Part shown: piece by piece, positions 14,234 through 23,096 of the stretch
Position numbering within the stretch: the first letter of the stretch is position 1
How the letters are laid out: each line of letters starts with the position of its first letter
From: SUG1106 sp051883095
GTDB lineage: Bacteria > Bacillota > Clostridia > Peptostreptococcales > Anaerovoracaceae
Direction of reading: 5' to 3'
Assembly: GCA_051883095.1 (NCBI GenBank)
Contig: JBJETB010000088.1
Location: 1-64,000 of the forward strand
Length of the DNA stretch: 64,000 bases
The notes under the pieces: generated by a model
What the model was told of the DNA's origin: nothing
Database searches by the model: none
What the model saw: the letters and a program-made list of their open reading frames with translations, nothing else
Translations under genes and position numbers: made by a program

Positions 14234-15088
14234 ATGTCAGATTTAAAAAACAAGCGTATAATTACCATAGCAACTACAGGAGCATGGCCTAAGAAAGAAA
14301 ACAATCCTAACGTGCCGATGACACCTGCAGAGATTTCAGAAGATATCTATGACTGCTGGAAAGCAGGCGCTGCAATCGCTCACATTCATATGAGAGATGA
14401 CGAAGGAAACGGCACCATGGATCACAACAAGTTCAGAGAAACAGTTGAACTTCTTGAAAAGAACCATCCTGACTGCGATATCATCATAAACATGACTACT
14501 TCCGGAGACATCTATGCCACAGATGAAACAAGAGTACAGCATGTCAAGGAGTTAAAGCCTGAAATGGCTTCATATGACTGCGGTTCAATGAACTGGCTGA
14601 ACAAGGCGCTGTTCATCAACAGCCCTGATTTCCTCGAAATGTGCGGTAAGCTTTTCCAGGAAACAAACACCAAGCCTGAAATTGAAGCCTTTGACCCTGG
14701 TATGATCGCCAACGCAGCATACTACCTTAAGAAGGGCATTCTGAAGGAGCCTCTTCACTTCCAGTTCTGCATGGGCTGTGCAAACGGTATTCCTGGTTCA
14801 GTCAAGAATCTTCTCTTCATGAAGGAGACTGCTGATGAGCTTATCGGCAAAGGCAAGTACACATGGTCCTGCTTCGGCGTAGGTCACTCCGCTATGGAAA
14901 TCATGTATGCAGCCATCGCTATGGGCGGCAACATCAGAGTAGGTATGGAAGACAACGTAATGTATGCCAAGGGACAGCTTGCAGAAAGCAACAGACAGTT
15001 CGTAGAAAGAGCAAAGAGAGTTATTGAAGAATACGGCTGTGAAGTTGCAACACCTGATGAAGCAAGACAGATTCTCGGCCTTAAATAA
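14234..15088 (+). CDS. beta-keto acid cleavage enzyme (BKACE, Kce-like, DUF849)
   Basis: 284 residues with the BKACE hallmarks: ITIATTGAWPKKENNP near the N-terminus, AAIAHIHMRDDEG (zinc-binding His-x-His), TTSGDIYATDETR, and a C-terminal VGMEDNVMYAKGQLAESN with the catalytic-site Glu-Asp-Asn. Family enzymes condense a 3-keto acid with acetyl-CoA to give acetoacetate and a new acyl-CoA. Kce of lysine fermentation is the best known member, but none of the other lysine genes (kamA, kamDE, kdd, kal) are nearby, so the substrate may be another 3-keto acid delivered by the upstream dehydrogenase. ATG at 14234, AAAGGA upstream. Confidence 0.88.
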   Translation: MSDLKNKRIITIATTGAWPKKENNPNVPMTPAEISEDIYDCWKAGAAIAHIHMRDDEGNGTMDHNKFRETVELLEKNHPDCDIIINMTTSGDIYATDETRVQHVKELKPEMASYDCGSMNWLNKALFINSPDFLEMCGKLFQETNTKPEIEAFDPGMIANAAYYLKKGILKEPLHFQFCMGCANGIPGSVKNLLFMKETADELIGKGKYTWSCFGVGHSAMEIMYAAIAMGGNIRVGMEDNVMYAKGQLAESNRQFVERAKRVIEEYGCEVATPDEARQILGLK

Positions 15089-15174
15089 AAAAGCCGGTAC
15101 AGGGGAGTTGGATTGAGATTATCCGTTGGGGAAGTATTGGTATAATTATTTTATTATCGAAAGGAGAAAATCTC

Positions 15175-16572
15175 ATGCCAAACGAAAATGTAAAGCAGAG
15201 TAAAGGCACTCCATTATGGAGACTTTCCAAAAAGTTCCAATACGCGGCTGACAGAATTATTCCAGACTCATTAGTATTCTGCTTAATTCTTACATTCCTC
15301 GTATTCGTACTCGCACTTATCTTAACAAGAACTAACCCGTTAGACTTATGTACTTACTGGTTCAACGGACTGTGGACACAGAACAGCTTCGCTTTCCAGA
15401 TGGGCATAATGGTAGTAACCTGTGCTACATGCGCTAAGGCACCACAGGTTAAGAGAGTAATGAACAAACTTGCAAGCAAGGCTCACACACCTACAGTTGC
15501 AATGATTATGCTGGTAATCTTCGGATTCGTAACAAGCTTTATCAACTGGGCATTCTGTACAGTAGTAGGTGCTCTCTTCGCTATGTATCTTGCAAAGAAC
15601 GTTAAGGGTATGCACTTCCCTCTTATGCTTGCTGTAATCTACACATGCATGGTATTCGGACAGTGCCTTGGACCTACAGCTTCTGTATATGCATTACTTG
15701 CAACGGAAGATAACTTCCTGATCCAGGCTGGATACTTCGATGGAATCTTATCTCAGGATATAACCGTATACAACCCGCACAACGTTATCATCTGGGCTAT
15801 CTTCGCAGTTATTCTGCTGGTTATTGCTATACTGACCAAACCGCCTCAGCACGAAATCGTTGAACTTAAGACCGAACTGGATGACGCAGATGTAAACTAT
15901 GACGTTGAATCCAAAGAAACTCCTGCTGACAAGATGAACGGCGGAAAGCTCTTCATGTACATCATCGGAATTGCCGGTATTGTCGTTCTCGCAAGAGAAT
16001 TTATCACCAAGGGCTTCATGGGAGCTCTGTCCATGAACCTTATCATCTTCCTGTTCATCGTACTGAACTGCTTCCTGTACAAGACACCGAGAGCCTTCAT
16101 CGAAGCCTATAAGGACAACATGAAACTGGCTTGCGAAATCATCGTACAGTTCCCGTTCTACGGCGGCATCATGGGAATCATGCAGGATTCCGGTCTTGCT
16201 CAGGTAATCGTTGCCGGTATCGTATCAATCGCTACTGCTGCAACACTTCCGGTATGGTCATTCATCTCTGCTGCAATTGTTAACCTGTTCATTCCTTCCC
16301 AGGGCGGACAGATTATCGTTCAGGGTCCGTTACTGTTAGACGCTGCAAATCAGCTTGGAGCAAACAAGATTGACGTTATCAACGCATTCGTATACGGCGA
16401 TGAATGTACTAACCTGTTACAGCCTCTGTATCTCATCCCGATGCTTGCTGTAGTCAACATGAAGCTGAAGGATGCATGGGGTATGTGCGCATTCATCTGC
16501 TTGTTCTGGTTTATCGTAGTAACATTAGGTTATCTGATTGTACCGGGACTGGTACCAATGGCAGCAATCTAA
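15175..16572 (+). CDS. short-chain fatty acid transporter family protein (AtoE-like)
   Basis: 465 residues with about ten to twelve membrane helices. IIPDSLVFCLILTFLVF at the start, FINWAFCTVVGALFA, and NLFIPSQGGQIIVQGPLL are the conserved segments of the AtoE/SCFA_trans family. It probably moves a short-chain acid: the operon substrate inward or acetoacetate/short-chain product outward. A GAAAGGAG site precedes the ATG. Codon use is strikingly rich in TTA/GTA/CTG mixes like highly expressed genes, consistent with an induced catabolic operon. Confidence 0.87.
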   Translation: MPNENVKQSKGTPLWRLSKKFQYAADRIIPDSLVFCLILTFLVFVLALILTRTNPLDLCTYWFNGLWTQNSFAFQMGIMVVTCATCAKAPQVKRVMNKLASKAHTPTVAMIMLVIFGFVTSFINWAFCTVVGALFAMYLAKNVKGMHFPLMLAVIYTCMVFGQCLGPTASVYALLATEDNFLIQAGYFDGILSQDITVYNPHNVIIWAIFAVILLVIAILTKPPQHEIVELKTELDDADVNYDVESKETPADKMNGGKLFMYIIGIAGIVVLAREFITKGFMGALSMNLIIFLFIVLNCFLYKTPRAFIEAYKDNMKLACEIIVQFPFYGGIMGIMQDSGLAQVIVAGIVSIATAATLPVWSFISAAIVNLFIPSQGGQIIVQGPLLLDAANQLGANKIDVINAFVYGDECTNLLQPLYLIPMLAVVNMKLKDAWGMCAFICLFWFIVVTLGYLIVPGLVPMAAI

Positions 16573-16608
16573 ATTAAAGATTAGCACAAACTTTGTGAAT
16601 AAAAATGG

Positions 16609-16640
16609 CACAGGTGGGGGTTAAGCTTCACCTGTGTCTT
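16609..16640 (+). terminator. hairpin after the transporter gene, partial terminator
   Basis: CACAGGTG and CACCTGTG pair perfectly around a 12-base loop and are followed only by TCTTTA. It may lower expression of the downstream genes or protect the transporter mRNA end. Confidence 0.45.
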
Positions 16641-16664
16641 TAATCCAGAATGGAGGAATCCTGA

Positions 16665-17126
16665 ATGACAAAAAAGAAAGAAAAAAAGAAGACTCCGTCA
16701 TGGTTCCTATATGGACTGGTGGTCGTTATGCTGGCGGTTTTTGTATTTCAGATGGTTTTTCCTACTAATCTGGGAAAAATATTCGATAAGTATTCCCAGA
16801 ACGCTGTGGAAATAGCAGTTACTGTAACAGCGGCTGACGGAGATAACGTTTCATACCATACGGATTCCAATGAGTCCATGACAGCTTTCAGCCAGTGGGC
16901 GCATAAGCAGACCATGAGGAACCGGTCACTGGCAGACAGCGTTACGGCGGAGGCTGTTTCCCAGACGGAATATAATTTTGCGATAAAAGCAGCAGACGGA
17001 ACCTATTCTGCCATAGTTATTGATGAAAGAGGATTTGTCCATGTAGGAGCAGAGTTATATAAGGTTTCGGGAGATGTTGACTCTTTTATTAAAGAAATGA
17101 TTTCTCAATTTGAAAGCTGGGGGTAA
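16665..17126 (+). CDS. small membrane-anchored protein, unknown function
   Basis: 153 residues: a very basic N-terminus (TKKKEKKKTPS), one membrane helix (about 13-33, WFLYGLVVVMLAVFVFQMVF) and an extracytoplasmic domain of about 115 residues with no Cys and no motif I recognise. The topology predicts the domain outside, possibly an accessory subunit of the preceding carrier or a secreted-substrate sensor. GGAGG precedes the ATG. It lies 4 bp before the SDR gene, so both are in the operon. Confidence 0.7.
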   Translation: MTKKKEKKKTPSWFLYGLVVVMLAVFVFQMVFPTNLGKIFDKYSQNAVEIAVTVTAADGDNVSYHTDSNESMTAFSQWAHKQTMRNRSLADSVTAEAVSQTEYNFAIKAADGTYSAIVIDERGFVHVGAELYKVSGDVDSFIKEMISQFESWG

Positions 17127-17130
17127 AAAG

Positions 17131-17916
17131 ATGAAGAACCTTAAAGGGAAGAACGCTGTAGTTACCGGAGCTGCCAAAGGCATAGGCCTCGGCATTGCAG
17201 AAAGGTTTGCACAGGAAGGTGTGAATGTTCTGCTTGCAGATATCATGGGTGCTGAAGCTGAAAAAGAAGCAGCTCGTATTTCTGCTGAATATGGCGTAAA
17301 TGCGGAGGGATATCAGATAGATCTGACATCTAATGATGAAATAGAGACTATGATGGAACATGCCTATAATACTTTCGGCAGTATTGATATCCTGGTATGC
17401 AATGCAGGCATCACAATTCACAACTGGGCAACAGATTATTCCATAGAAGAGATTGATAAGGTTTTTGATCTGGATCTCAGAGGATATTATCTCTGCGCCA
17501 GAACGGCGGCAAGATATATGAAGAAGCAGGGCAAAGGAAATATTGTTATGATTTCATCTGCTAATTCTGTTATATATCACTCCAAACGTTCTCTGTACAA
17601 TGTTTCTAAAGCAGCGACTGCCGGAATGGCGGGAACCCTGGGGGTAGAACTTGCAAGATTCGGCATCCGCGTTAATTCGGTGGGTCCCGGATATGTAGCA
17701 ACAGACCTTGTAAAGCAGGGCGTGGAAAACGGAACTATAAAGATGGAAAAGAACTTCCAGGTTATTCCGGAAAAACGCTTCATAGAAGTTGAAGAAATAG
17801 CATCTGTAGTGGCATTTCTGGCATCAGATGAATCCAGCGCAATAAACGGGCAGAATATACTGGCTGATCTCGGATGGTCAAAGAATGCACTGCCTGAAGA
17901 TGCAGACATGGAATAG
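17131..17916 (+). CDS. short-chain dehydrogenase/reductase (SDR)
   Basis: 261 residues of a classical SDR: TGAAKGIGLGIA cofactor site, DIL-VCNAG, catalytic Ser in MISSANS and YNVSK (Tyr-x-x-x-Lys), GIRVNSVGPGYVATD, and SSAINGQNILADLGW at the end. The Asp after the second strand (LLADI) favours NAD over NADP. A role in the operon could be reduction of acetoacetate or oxidation of the starting hydroxy acid. True ATG at 17131 follows GGGGGTAAAAAG. Confidence 0.9.
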   Translation: MKNLKGKNAVVTGAAKGIGLGIAERFAQEGVNVLLADIMGAEAEKEAARISAEYGVNAEGYQIDLTSNDEIETMMEHAYNTFGSIDILVCNAGITIHNWATDYSIEEIDKVFDLDLRGYYLCARTAARYMKKQGKGNIVMISSANSVIYHSKRSLYNVSKAATAGMAGTLGVELARFGIRVNSVGPGYVATDLVKQGVENGTIKMEKNFQVIPEKRFIEVEEIASVVAFLASDESSAINGQNILADLGWSKNALPEDADME

Positions 17917-17984
17917 ATGCATAGTATAAAAGATGTATTAGTAAATATCGTTTTAAAATCTATCAAAAGAAAGGGTGAAAGGAT

Positions 17985-18173
17985 ATGACCTGGGGACCGA
18001 GTTTTATGTATTATCACTGCGAGAAGTGCGGACATAAATTTAAATATGCACTTGATCTGATGACTGAATTCGGAGGGGATTTCGGAAAGTGTCTTCGATG
18101 TGGAGGCAATGGCGTATACGAAAAGGACGGCGCCAGAACTGTGGACGATTTTGATTACGAGGAAGTTGAGTAG
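17985..18173 (+). CDS. small zinc-ribbon-like protein
   Basis: 62 residues with two Cys pairs, CEKCG and CLRCG, 19 residues apart, in a hydrophobic/aromatic context and an acidic tail (DDFDYEEVE). This is the pattern of a one-metal zinc ribbon or rubredoxin-like knuckle. GAAAGG upstream of the ATG supports translation. It is the last gene before a terminator and probably part of the sigma-54 operon. Function unknown. Confidence 0.7.
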   Translation: MTWGPSFMYYHCEKCGHKFKYALDLMTEFGGDFGKCLRCGGNGVYEKDGARTVDDFDYEEVE

Positions 18174-18268
18174 GAACGCTTATTAGTCAGACAGGCTCAA
18201 CTGATTTAACATAGAGTACAAGTATAAATACCACACATAAACCACTTGCCGCGCATTATCGGCAAAAG

Positions 18269-18326
18269 AAAAATCACCCGGCGATGACATTAATAATTTT
18301 CTCCTATCCATGCGGGGTGATTTTTC
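18269..18326 (+). terminator. terminator of the sigma-54 operon
   Basis: AAAAATCACCCGGC pairs with GCGGGGTGATTTTT around a loop of about 28 bases and ends in a T-run. A small GCCG...CGGC hairpin precedes it at 18248-18263. The remaining intergenic bases show no gene. Confidence 0.65.
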
Positions 18327-18328
18327 TA

Positions 18329-18357
18329 TTGATTTAAAAAAGGTAAAGTGGTAAAAT
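18329..18357 (+). promoter_or_regulatory. glyA promoter
   Basis: TTGATT, 17-bp spacer, TAAAAT, starting right after the terminator and 37 bp ahead of the glyA ATG. Confidence 0.5.
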
Positions 18358-18393
18358 TATGTGTATTAATGAATAAATTGGAGGAAAAACAAA

Positions 18394-19641
18394 ATGTTCG
18401 ACGTTAACGGAAATGACAACAGCACGTACAATATTGACAATATTGAACTGATTAAGAAATCTTCACCGGTAGTAGGCGACCTGATTGAAAAGGAATACAA
18501 CCGTCAGAAGAATAATGTGGAGCTTATAGCTTCTGAAAACTACTGTTCAGAAGCGGTTCTGGCAGCGTGCGGCAGCTGTCTGTCATGGAAATATGCAGAA
18601 GGATATCCTTATGTACGTACTTCCGGCAATACAAGCCGTTACTACGGAGGAACAGAGTTTATAGACCAGCTTGAAGAATACTGCTGCGATATGTGGAGAA
18701 AGGTATTCAATACGGATTATCATGTGAATGTGCAGCCTCACAGCGGTTCTCAGGCTAATTTTGCAGCGTATAAGTCCATTCTGAATCCGGGAGATACAAT
18801 CCTTTCACTGAGTCTGGATAACGGAGGACACCTTACTCATGGTTCTTCTGTAAACTTCAGCGGAAAGCTTTACAATATGGTCTTCTACGATGTAGATGAA
18901 AAGGGCTACATCGATATGGCCGATGTGAGAAAGAAAGCTCTTGCATGCAGACCTAAACTCATCATGACAGGTGCTTCCGCATATTCCAGAATCATCGATT
19001 TTCCGGCTTTCGCTGAAATCGCAAAGGAAGTGGGGGCATATTTCATGGTTGATATGGCACACATCGCCGGTCTGGTAGCAGGAGGGGCTCATCCGTCACC
19101 GTTCGGATATGCCGACATCGTAACAACCACTACACACAAGACTTTAAGAGGTCCTCGCGGAGGACTTATCTTCGCAAGACCTGAACTTGCAAAAAAGGTT
19201 GACAGTGCAGTTTTCCCTTACGCACAGGGAGGACCTCTGGAACATATTATCGCAGGTAAGGCTGTATGTGCCGAAGAAGCATTAAAACCTGAATACAAGG
19301 AATATGTTCATCAGGTTGTAAAGAACTGCAAGGCAATGTCTGATGAATTCATCAGATTAGGTTATAAGATCGTTACAGGAGGTACAGATAACCACCTGAT
19401 TCTTCTTGATCTGTCAGATGAACCTTTCAGCGGAAGAGTGCTCCAGGAAAGATGTGATGAGATTGGAATAACTCTTAATAAGAACTGTGTACCTTGCGAA
19501 AAGAGAACACCTAAGGAAACATCCGGAGTAAGAATCGGCACAGCACCGATGACTACCAGAGGATACAAGGAGGAGGATTTCGTAAAGGTAGTTCACAGAA
19601 TCGACGAGCTCATCAAGAAACTGAGAGAAGAGTACAAATAG
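18394..19641 (+). CDS. glyA: serine hydroxymethyltransferase
   Basis: 415 residues. ELIASENYCSEAVLAACGS, YYGGTEFIDQLE, NVQPHSGSQAN, MVDMAHIAGLVAGG and TTTTHKTLRGPRGG (PLP Lys in HKT) are the SHMT signatures. The enzyme interconverts serine and glycine with transfer of a one-carbon unit to tetrahydrofolate in the cytoplasm. It has a short extra N-terminal stretch of about 15 polar residues. A clear promoter and a GGAGG site precede it and a strong terminator follows, so it is monocistronic. Confidence 0.95.
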   Translation: MFDVNGNDNSTYNIDNIELIKKSSPVVGDLIEKEYNRQKNNVELIASENYCSEAVLAACGSCLSWKYAEGYPYVRTSGNTSRYYGGTEFIDQLEEYCCDMWRKVFNTDYHVNVQPHSGSQANFAAYKSILNPGDTILSLSLDNGGHLTHGSSVNFSGKLYNMVFYDVDEKGYIDMADVRKKALACRPKLIMTGASAYSRIIDFPAFAEIAKEVGAYFMVDMAHIAGLVAGGAHPSPFGYADIVTTTTHKTLRGPRGGLIFARPELAKKVDSAVFPYAQGGPLEHIIAGKAVCAEEALKPEYKEYVHQVVKNCKAMSDEFIRLGYKIVTGGTDNHLILLDLSDEPFSGRVLQERCDEIGITLNKNCVPCEKRTPKETSGVRIGTAPMTTRGYKEEDFVKVVHRIDELIKKLREEYK

Positions 19642-19667
19642 AAGAATAAGAAACATTAAAAATATTA

Positions 19668-19713
19668 AAGCCGCGTTGAATACCCGTAATCAGGTATTCA
19701 TTGCGGCTTTTTT
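19668..19713. terminator. glyA terminator (bidirectional)
   Basis: AAGCCGC-GTTGAATACC and GGTATTCA-TTGCGGCTT pair around CGTAATCA with T-runs on both sides. Its right arm overlaps the 3' end of the convergent DMT transporter gene. Confidence 0.85.
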
Positions 19714-20619
19714 CTCATTCATAATTCCCACCACGTTTACTCCCGTAACACCTGCCAGAATAAGCACTGCGGCCACAATCTGCAGCGGCAGAATTGTTTC
19801 ATGAAGTATTATGACGCTTGCTGTCATGGTAACCACTGTGGAAAGCCCCGCGAAGGCAGAGCGCCGCGTTGCACCGATAATGGATATCGAGTAATTCATG
19901 CATAGAAATGCGATAATGTTGCATCCTATGGACAAGTACAGAAGACAGATGAGAAATCCCATGTCTGTAAAAGGTAAAGTGATGAATTCTATTACTGTTC
20001 CGGCTGCAATGTTTTCAATCAGCGCACATGAAGTAAACACAACAGCACCGGAAGCGCACATGACATAAGTTCTTTCAGAACTGGTGAAGCCATGGATAGT
20101 TTGTGTAGTAAGGGAAAAACCTGTATCACATAGAATGGCAAGGGTCAGAAAACCGTATCCCAAGAAGTTGCTGGAAGCCTGCACTCCTCCGACACCGGCA
20201 GCGAGGACGGCTCCTGATACAGTTAGAACTATAAAAAGAACCTGCAGTCTGGAGGGCTTTTCCCTGAGAAAAATTGCGGCGCATATCATTGTAACTATTG
20301 GAATTGTGGCAATCATGATACCGCTTTCGGAAGCTGTGGTATTTTTTACTCCGGCAGATTCGAATATGTAATACAGAATGGGCTGGTATATGCTTAATTT
20401 TAAAAGGGGCCTTATGTTCTTGCCCTTAAGGTTGATTTTAAAAATGCCGGCTTTGGCACACAATGTCATTGCAGCCAGTGCAATCATGTGTCTCCATGAA
20501 AGCATGCTGAATACAGAAACTTCTGTCACGGACAGTCTGATAAAAATAAAGCTGAGCCCAAAAAGAAGAGATGTTAAAAGGCATACCAGTACGGCCCGTG
20601 CAGTCCTTGAAATCTTCAT
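19690..20619 (-). CDS. DMT superfamily transporter (EamA family)
   Basis: 309 residues with about ten membrane helices in two EamA repeats; the glycine/proline pattern (LLFGLSFIFIRLSV near the start, MNYSISIIGATRRSAFAGLSTVVTM in the second half) is typical of drug/metabolite exporters. Substrate unknown. The start is preceded by CGAGGTAAGAC on the minus strand. The stop lies within the shared terminator with glyA. Confidence 0.85.
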   Translation of the reverse strand: MKISRTARAVLVCLLTSLLFGLSFIFIRLSVTEVSVFSMLSWRHMIALAAMTLCAKAGIFKINLKGKNIRPLLKLSIYQPILYYIFESAGVKNTTASESGIMIATIPIVTMICAAIFLREKPSRLQVLFIVLTVSGAVLAAGVGGVQASSNFLGYGFLTLAILCDTGFSLTTQTIHGFTSSERTYVMCASGAVVFTSCALIENIAAGTVIEFITLPFTDMGFLICLLYLSIGCNIIAFLCMNYSISIIGATRRSAFAGLSTVVTMTASVIILHETILPLQIVAAVLILAGVTGVNVVGIMNEKKAAMNT

Positions 20620-20762
20620 GTCTTACCTCGCAGTTTTGATTCTTAGAGCATTATATGCCTTATTTCGACATTTTTCAAGCCGGCTTTTTCAATGCATAGA
20701 AAACCCGTGCGCACTGCAGAATTCATCGCCAGTGCATAATCCTGCGACCGGCTTCGTGTTAA

Positions 20763-21626
20763 TTAGTCATTGAGTTTTAAATAATTGATCACGCTTACTT
20801 CGATATTTTCTGCCTTACGGCATCTCTGACCCAGGAAACGAACTTTACCTCTGGCTGCTTTGCACGCATCAATATAAGGCATCGGCTTATCAAAATGCAG
20901 CTTTTCCCAGCTTGCACTCTCCGTTCCTGCAAGCATAAAAGACGTCTTAGGACACAGATGAACGACACAATCCGCATCAAGCCTTTCGTCAAGAGCCTTT
21001 AGAAACGGCACGGTGAATTTCTCTGTAACCTGTCTTGCGTATTTAGGACCGATGATATCCAGACTGCCCGGAGAGTCGGTATAATATATAATATCACAGC
21101 CTGCTTCTCTTGCAGCCAGAGCGAATTCCACCAGACCTTCAGACAGATTATTAAAGAACTGATCCATAATCTCGGGCTTTTTTCTCCATCCTATAAGAAT
21201 TTTCATGATGTCAGCAAGTCCGTTGATGATAGTGACAGGCCCGTGAATCTCTATTGATGCCTGACCTCCGGCCTGGTTGATTTCTCTCACGGCTTTGAGG
21301 TTTTCGGCAAGTCTTCCTTTGGTCACATCAAGAGGCGGTAAATCTGCCAGCTGATCTATCTTGGTAATCACATCTTCTGCTTTTCTGGGGCCGAGGGGTG
21401 AATCATCGAATTTGACGGATGCTCCCATATTCTCGGCTTCAAGGACAGGATCCACAGGAAGAACACAATAGTCTGATTTTCCTTTTTCCATAGCCTGAGC
21501 CAGTCTGGCAAGGGAAGATGCGTTCATGTAGGATTCAGGCAGAGTAAGTCCTTCTGAAGCGGCAATTTCACCGGATATTCCTGTATATTCTGCATATCTG
21601 CATTTATAATCGATTAACTTGGCCAT
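20763..21626 (-). CDS. uroporphyrinogen decarboxylase (URO-D) family protein, methyltransferase-like
   Basis: 287 residues with the URO-D/MtaA fold signatures: CVLPVDPVLEAENMGASVKF, IHGPVTIINGLADI, EAGCDIIYYTDSPGSLDIIGP and VVHLCPKTSFML. The HLC motif supplies the His/Cys seen at the zinc site of MtaA-type corrinoid methyltransferases, so a methyltransferase role is more likely than heme synthesis; no heme genes are nearby. It is shorter than true HemE. No corrinoid protein gene is adjacent. Minus strand, 143 bp upstream of the DMT gene; that gap holds no gene. Confidence 0.75.
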   Translation of the reverse strand: MAKLIDYKCRYAEYTGISGEIAASEGLTLPESYMNASSLARLAQAMEKGKSDYCVLPVDPVLEAENMGASVKFDDSPLGPRKAEDVITKIDQLADLPPLDVTKGRLAENLKAVREINQAGGQASIEIHGPVTIINGLADIMKILIGWRKKPEIMDQFFNNLSEGLVEFALAAREAGCDIIYYTDSPGSLDIIGPKYARQVTEKFTVPFLKALDERLDADCVVHLCPKTSFMLAGTESASWEKLHFDKPMPYIDACKAARGKVRFLGQRCRKAENIEVSVINYLKLND

Positions 21627-21734
21627 TTGGTTTCCCTTCTTTCCATTACTGATTTATATATTCAATTTTATCATCGGCCGGATAAAGGGTCTAATAGAAT
21701 GATTATTTCATTTGGTACTTTTTTTATTTCCAAA

Positions 21735-21769
21735 TAAAAAACCGGAACGGCCTGATGACCATTCCGATT
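21735..21769 (-). terminator. tRNA-Ala terminator
   Basis: On the minus strand AATCGGAATGG pairs with CCGTTCCGGTT, followed by a T-run, directly after the tRNA. Confidence 0.75.
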
Positions 21770-21771
21770 CA

Positions 21772-21847
21772 TGGTGGAGCATAGGGGGATCGAACCCCTG
21801 ACCTCTTGACTGCCAGTCAAACGCGCTCCCAGCTGCGCTAATGCCCC
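21772..21847 (-). tRNA. tRNA-Ala (anticodon GGC)
   Basis: The minus strand folds into a complete cloverleaf: acceptor GGGGCAT / ATGCTCC, D arm GCGCAGCTGGGAGCGC, anticodon stem TTGAC-TGGCAGT-CAA region with GGC in the loop, T arm AGGGG-TTCGATC-CCCCT and an encoded CCA end. The anticodon GGC reads alanine codons GCC/GCT. Confidence 0.95.
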
Positions 21848-21982
21848 TTGATTAATTAATGGAATCATTTTAACACACTTTTTATATGTATGCAAGAAAA
21901 AATGAGGACAAATCAAATATTTTGATGTATAATGGTGGGGCTGACAAGCAGAAAACGGAACAGGAGAAAAACTACAACAGAT

Positions 21983-23038
21983 ATGAAGAAATTTTTGAAT
22001 CATATTTTTATCGACGGCCTGACAGGCATGGCACATGGACTGTTTGCCACACTGATTGTCGGAACCATTATACAGCAGGTTGGTCTTCTTTTAGGCGGCA
22101 GTGCCGGTGATATGATCTATCTTATGGGAAAGATGGCTGCTGCCATGACCGGTGCAGGTATAGGAGTAGGTGTAGCGTGCCGTTTTAAGGAAAGTACACT
22201 GGTTACGGTGTCTGCTGCAATTTCCGGTATGATAGGGGCTTTTGCAGGCAAGCTTCTTGCCGGTACGGTGCTGGTAGAAGGAACTATAGTGCTGGCAGGT
22301 CCGGGAGAGCCTCTGGGAGCCTTTCTGGCGGCATATATAGGAATTGAAATGGGTCATCTCGTTGCAGGCAAAACAAAGGTTGACATTCTGGTAGTGCCTA
22401 TGGTTTCCATAGGCTTCGGCGCTGCCGCAGGCCTGATTCTGGGACCTCCGATTTCAGGATTTATGACAGCTCTGGGCAGCATGATAAACTGGGGAACAGA
22501 ACAGCAGCCTTTCCTTATGGGCATAATAGTGTCTGTACTGATGGGCATGATACTGACTCTGCCTATCAGTTCTGCAGCACTTGGCGTTATACTGAACCTT
22601 TCAGGACTGGCAGCCGGTGCGGCTACGGTAGGATGCTGCTGCAATATGGTCGGCTTCGCTGTTGCAAGCTTCAGAGAAAACGGTGTGGGAGGCCTGATAG
22701 CCCAAGGAATCGGAACGTCAATGCTCCAGGTTCCAAATATTGTGAAGAAACCTGTAATATGGATTCCTGCAATTCTGTCAAGTGCAATTTTAGGCCCCGT
22801 TTCCACTATGCTGCTGCACATGACAAACAATGCAACAGGTTCGGGCATGGGAACTGCAGGTCTGGTGGGTCAGATTATGACATGGCAGACTATGACTGCG
22901 GCAGAGCCTACGGGAATGGTACTTATAAAAATTCTTGCAATACAGATTGTCCTTCCGGCAGTTATTACGCTGATAATATCTGAATTCATGAGAAAGAAAA
23001 AGTGGATAAACTACGGGGATATGAAGCTGGACGTCTAA
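21983..23038 (+). CDS. PTS sugar transporter subunit IIC-like membrane protein
   Basis: 351 residues with about ten membrane segments and many Gly/Ala, matching the PTS_EIIC_2 family (HIFIDGLTGMAHGLFATLIVG at the start, MTNNATGSGMGTAGLVGQIMTW near the end). These are stand-alone IIC-like proteins with no IIA/IIB in the same operon, as here, so transport by phosphotransfer is not certain. The ATG at 21983 is preferred; an upstream ATG at 21932 overlaps a TATAAT-like -10 element at 21926 and would not be transcribed. Confidence 0.82.
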   Translation: MKKFLNHIFIDGLTGMAHGLFATLIVGTIIQQVGLLLGGSAGDMIYLMGKMAAAMTGAGIGVGVACRFKESTLVTVSAAISGMIGAFAGKLLAGTVLVEGTIVLAGPGEPLGAFLAAYIGIEMGHLVAGKTKVDILVVPMVSIGFGAAAGLILGPPISGFMTALGSMINWGTEQQPFLMGIIVSVLMGMILTLPISSAALGVILNLSGLAAGAATVGCCCNMVGFAVASFRENGVGGLIAQGIGTSMLQVPNIVKKPVIWIPAILSSAILGPVSTMLLHMTNNATGSGMGTAGLVGQIMTWQTMTAAEPTGMVLIKILAIQIVLPAVITLIISEFMRKKKWINYGDMKLDV

Positions 23039-23051
23039 ACGGGAGCAATAG

Positions 23052-23073
23052 AAAAAGGGCTGTTTTGCAGCCC
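23052..23073 (-). terminator. terminator of the FN3/PepSY gene
   Basis: On the minus strand GGGCTGC-AAAA-CAGCCC followed by TTTTTC. Convergent with the PTS gene end. Confidence 0.75.
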
Positions 23074-23096
23074 CTGAGTTTATTTAACATGTGTTA

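Noticed and set aside
14234..15088. Assignment as Kce of lysine fermentation
   Set aside because: The family fits, but kamA, kamDE, kdd and kal are absent and the neighbours are a 3-hydroxyacyl-CoA dehydrogenase-like enzyme and a short-chain acid carrier, so the specific substrate is left open.
18180..18393. Possible tetrahydrofolate or glycine riboswitch ahead of glyA
   Set aside because: The conserved cores of either class are not visible; the structures there are explained by a small hairpin and the terminator of the preceding operon, followed by a separate promoter.
21772..21847. tRNA-Ala as an integration site for a mobile island
   Set aside because: No integrase and no repeated 3' tRNA end was found in the neighbourhood.
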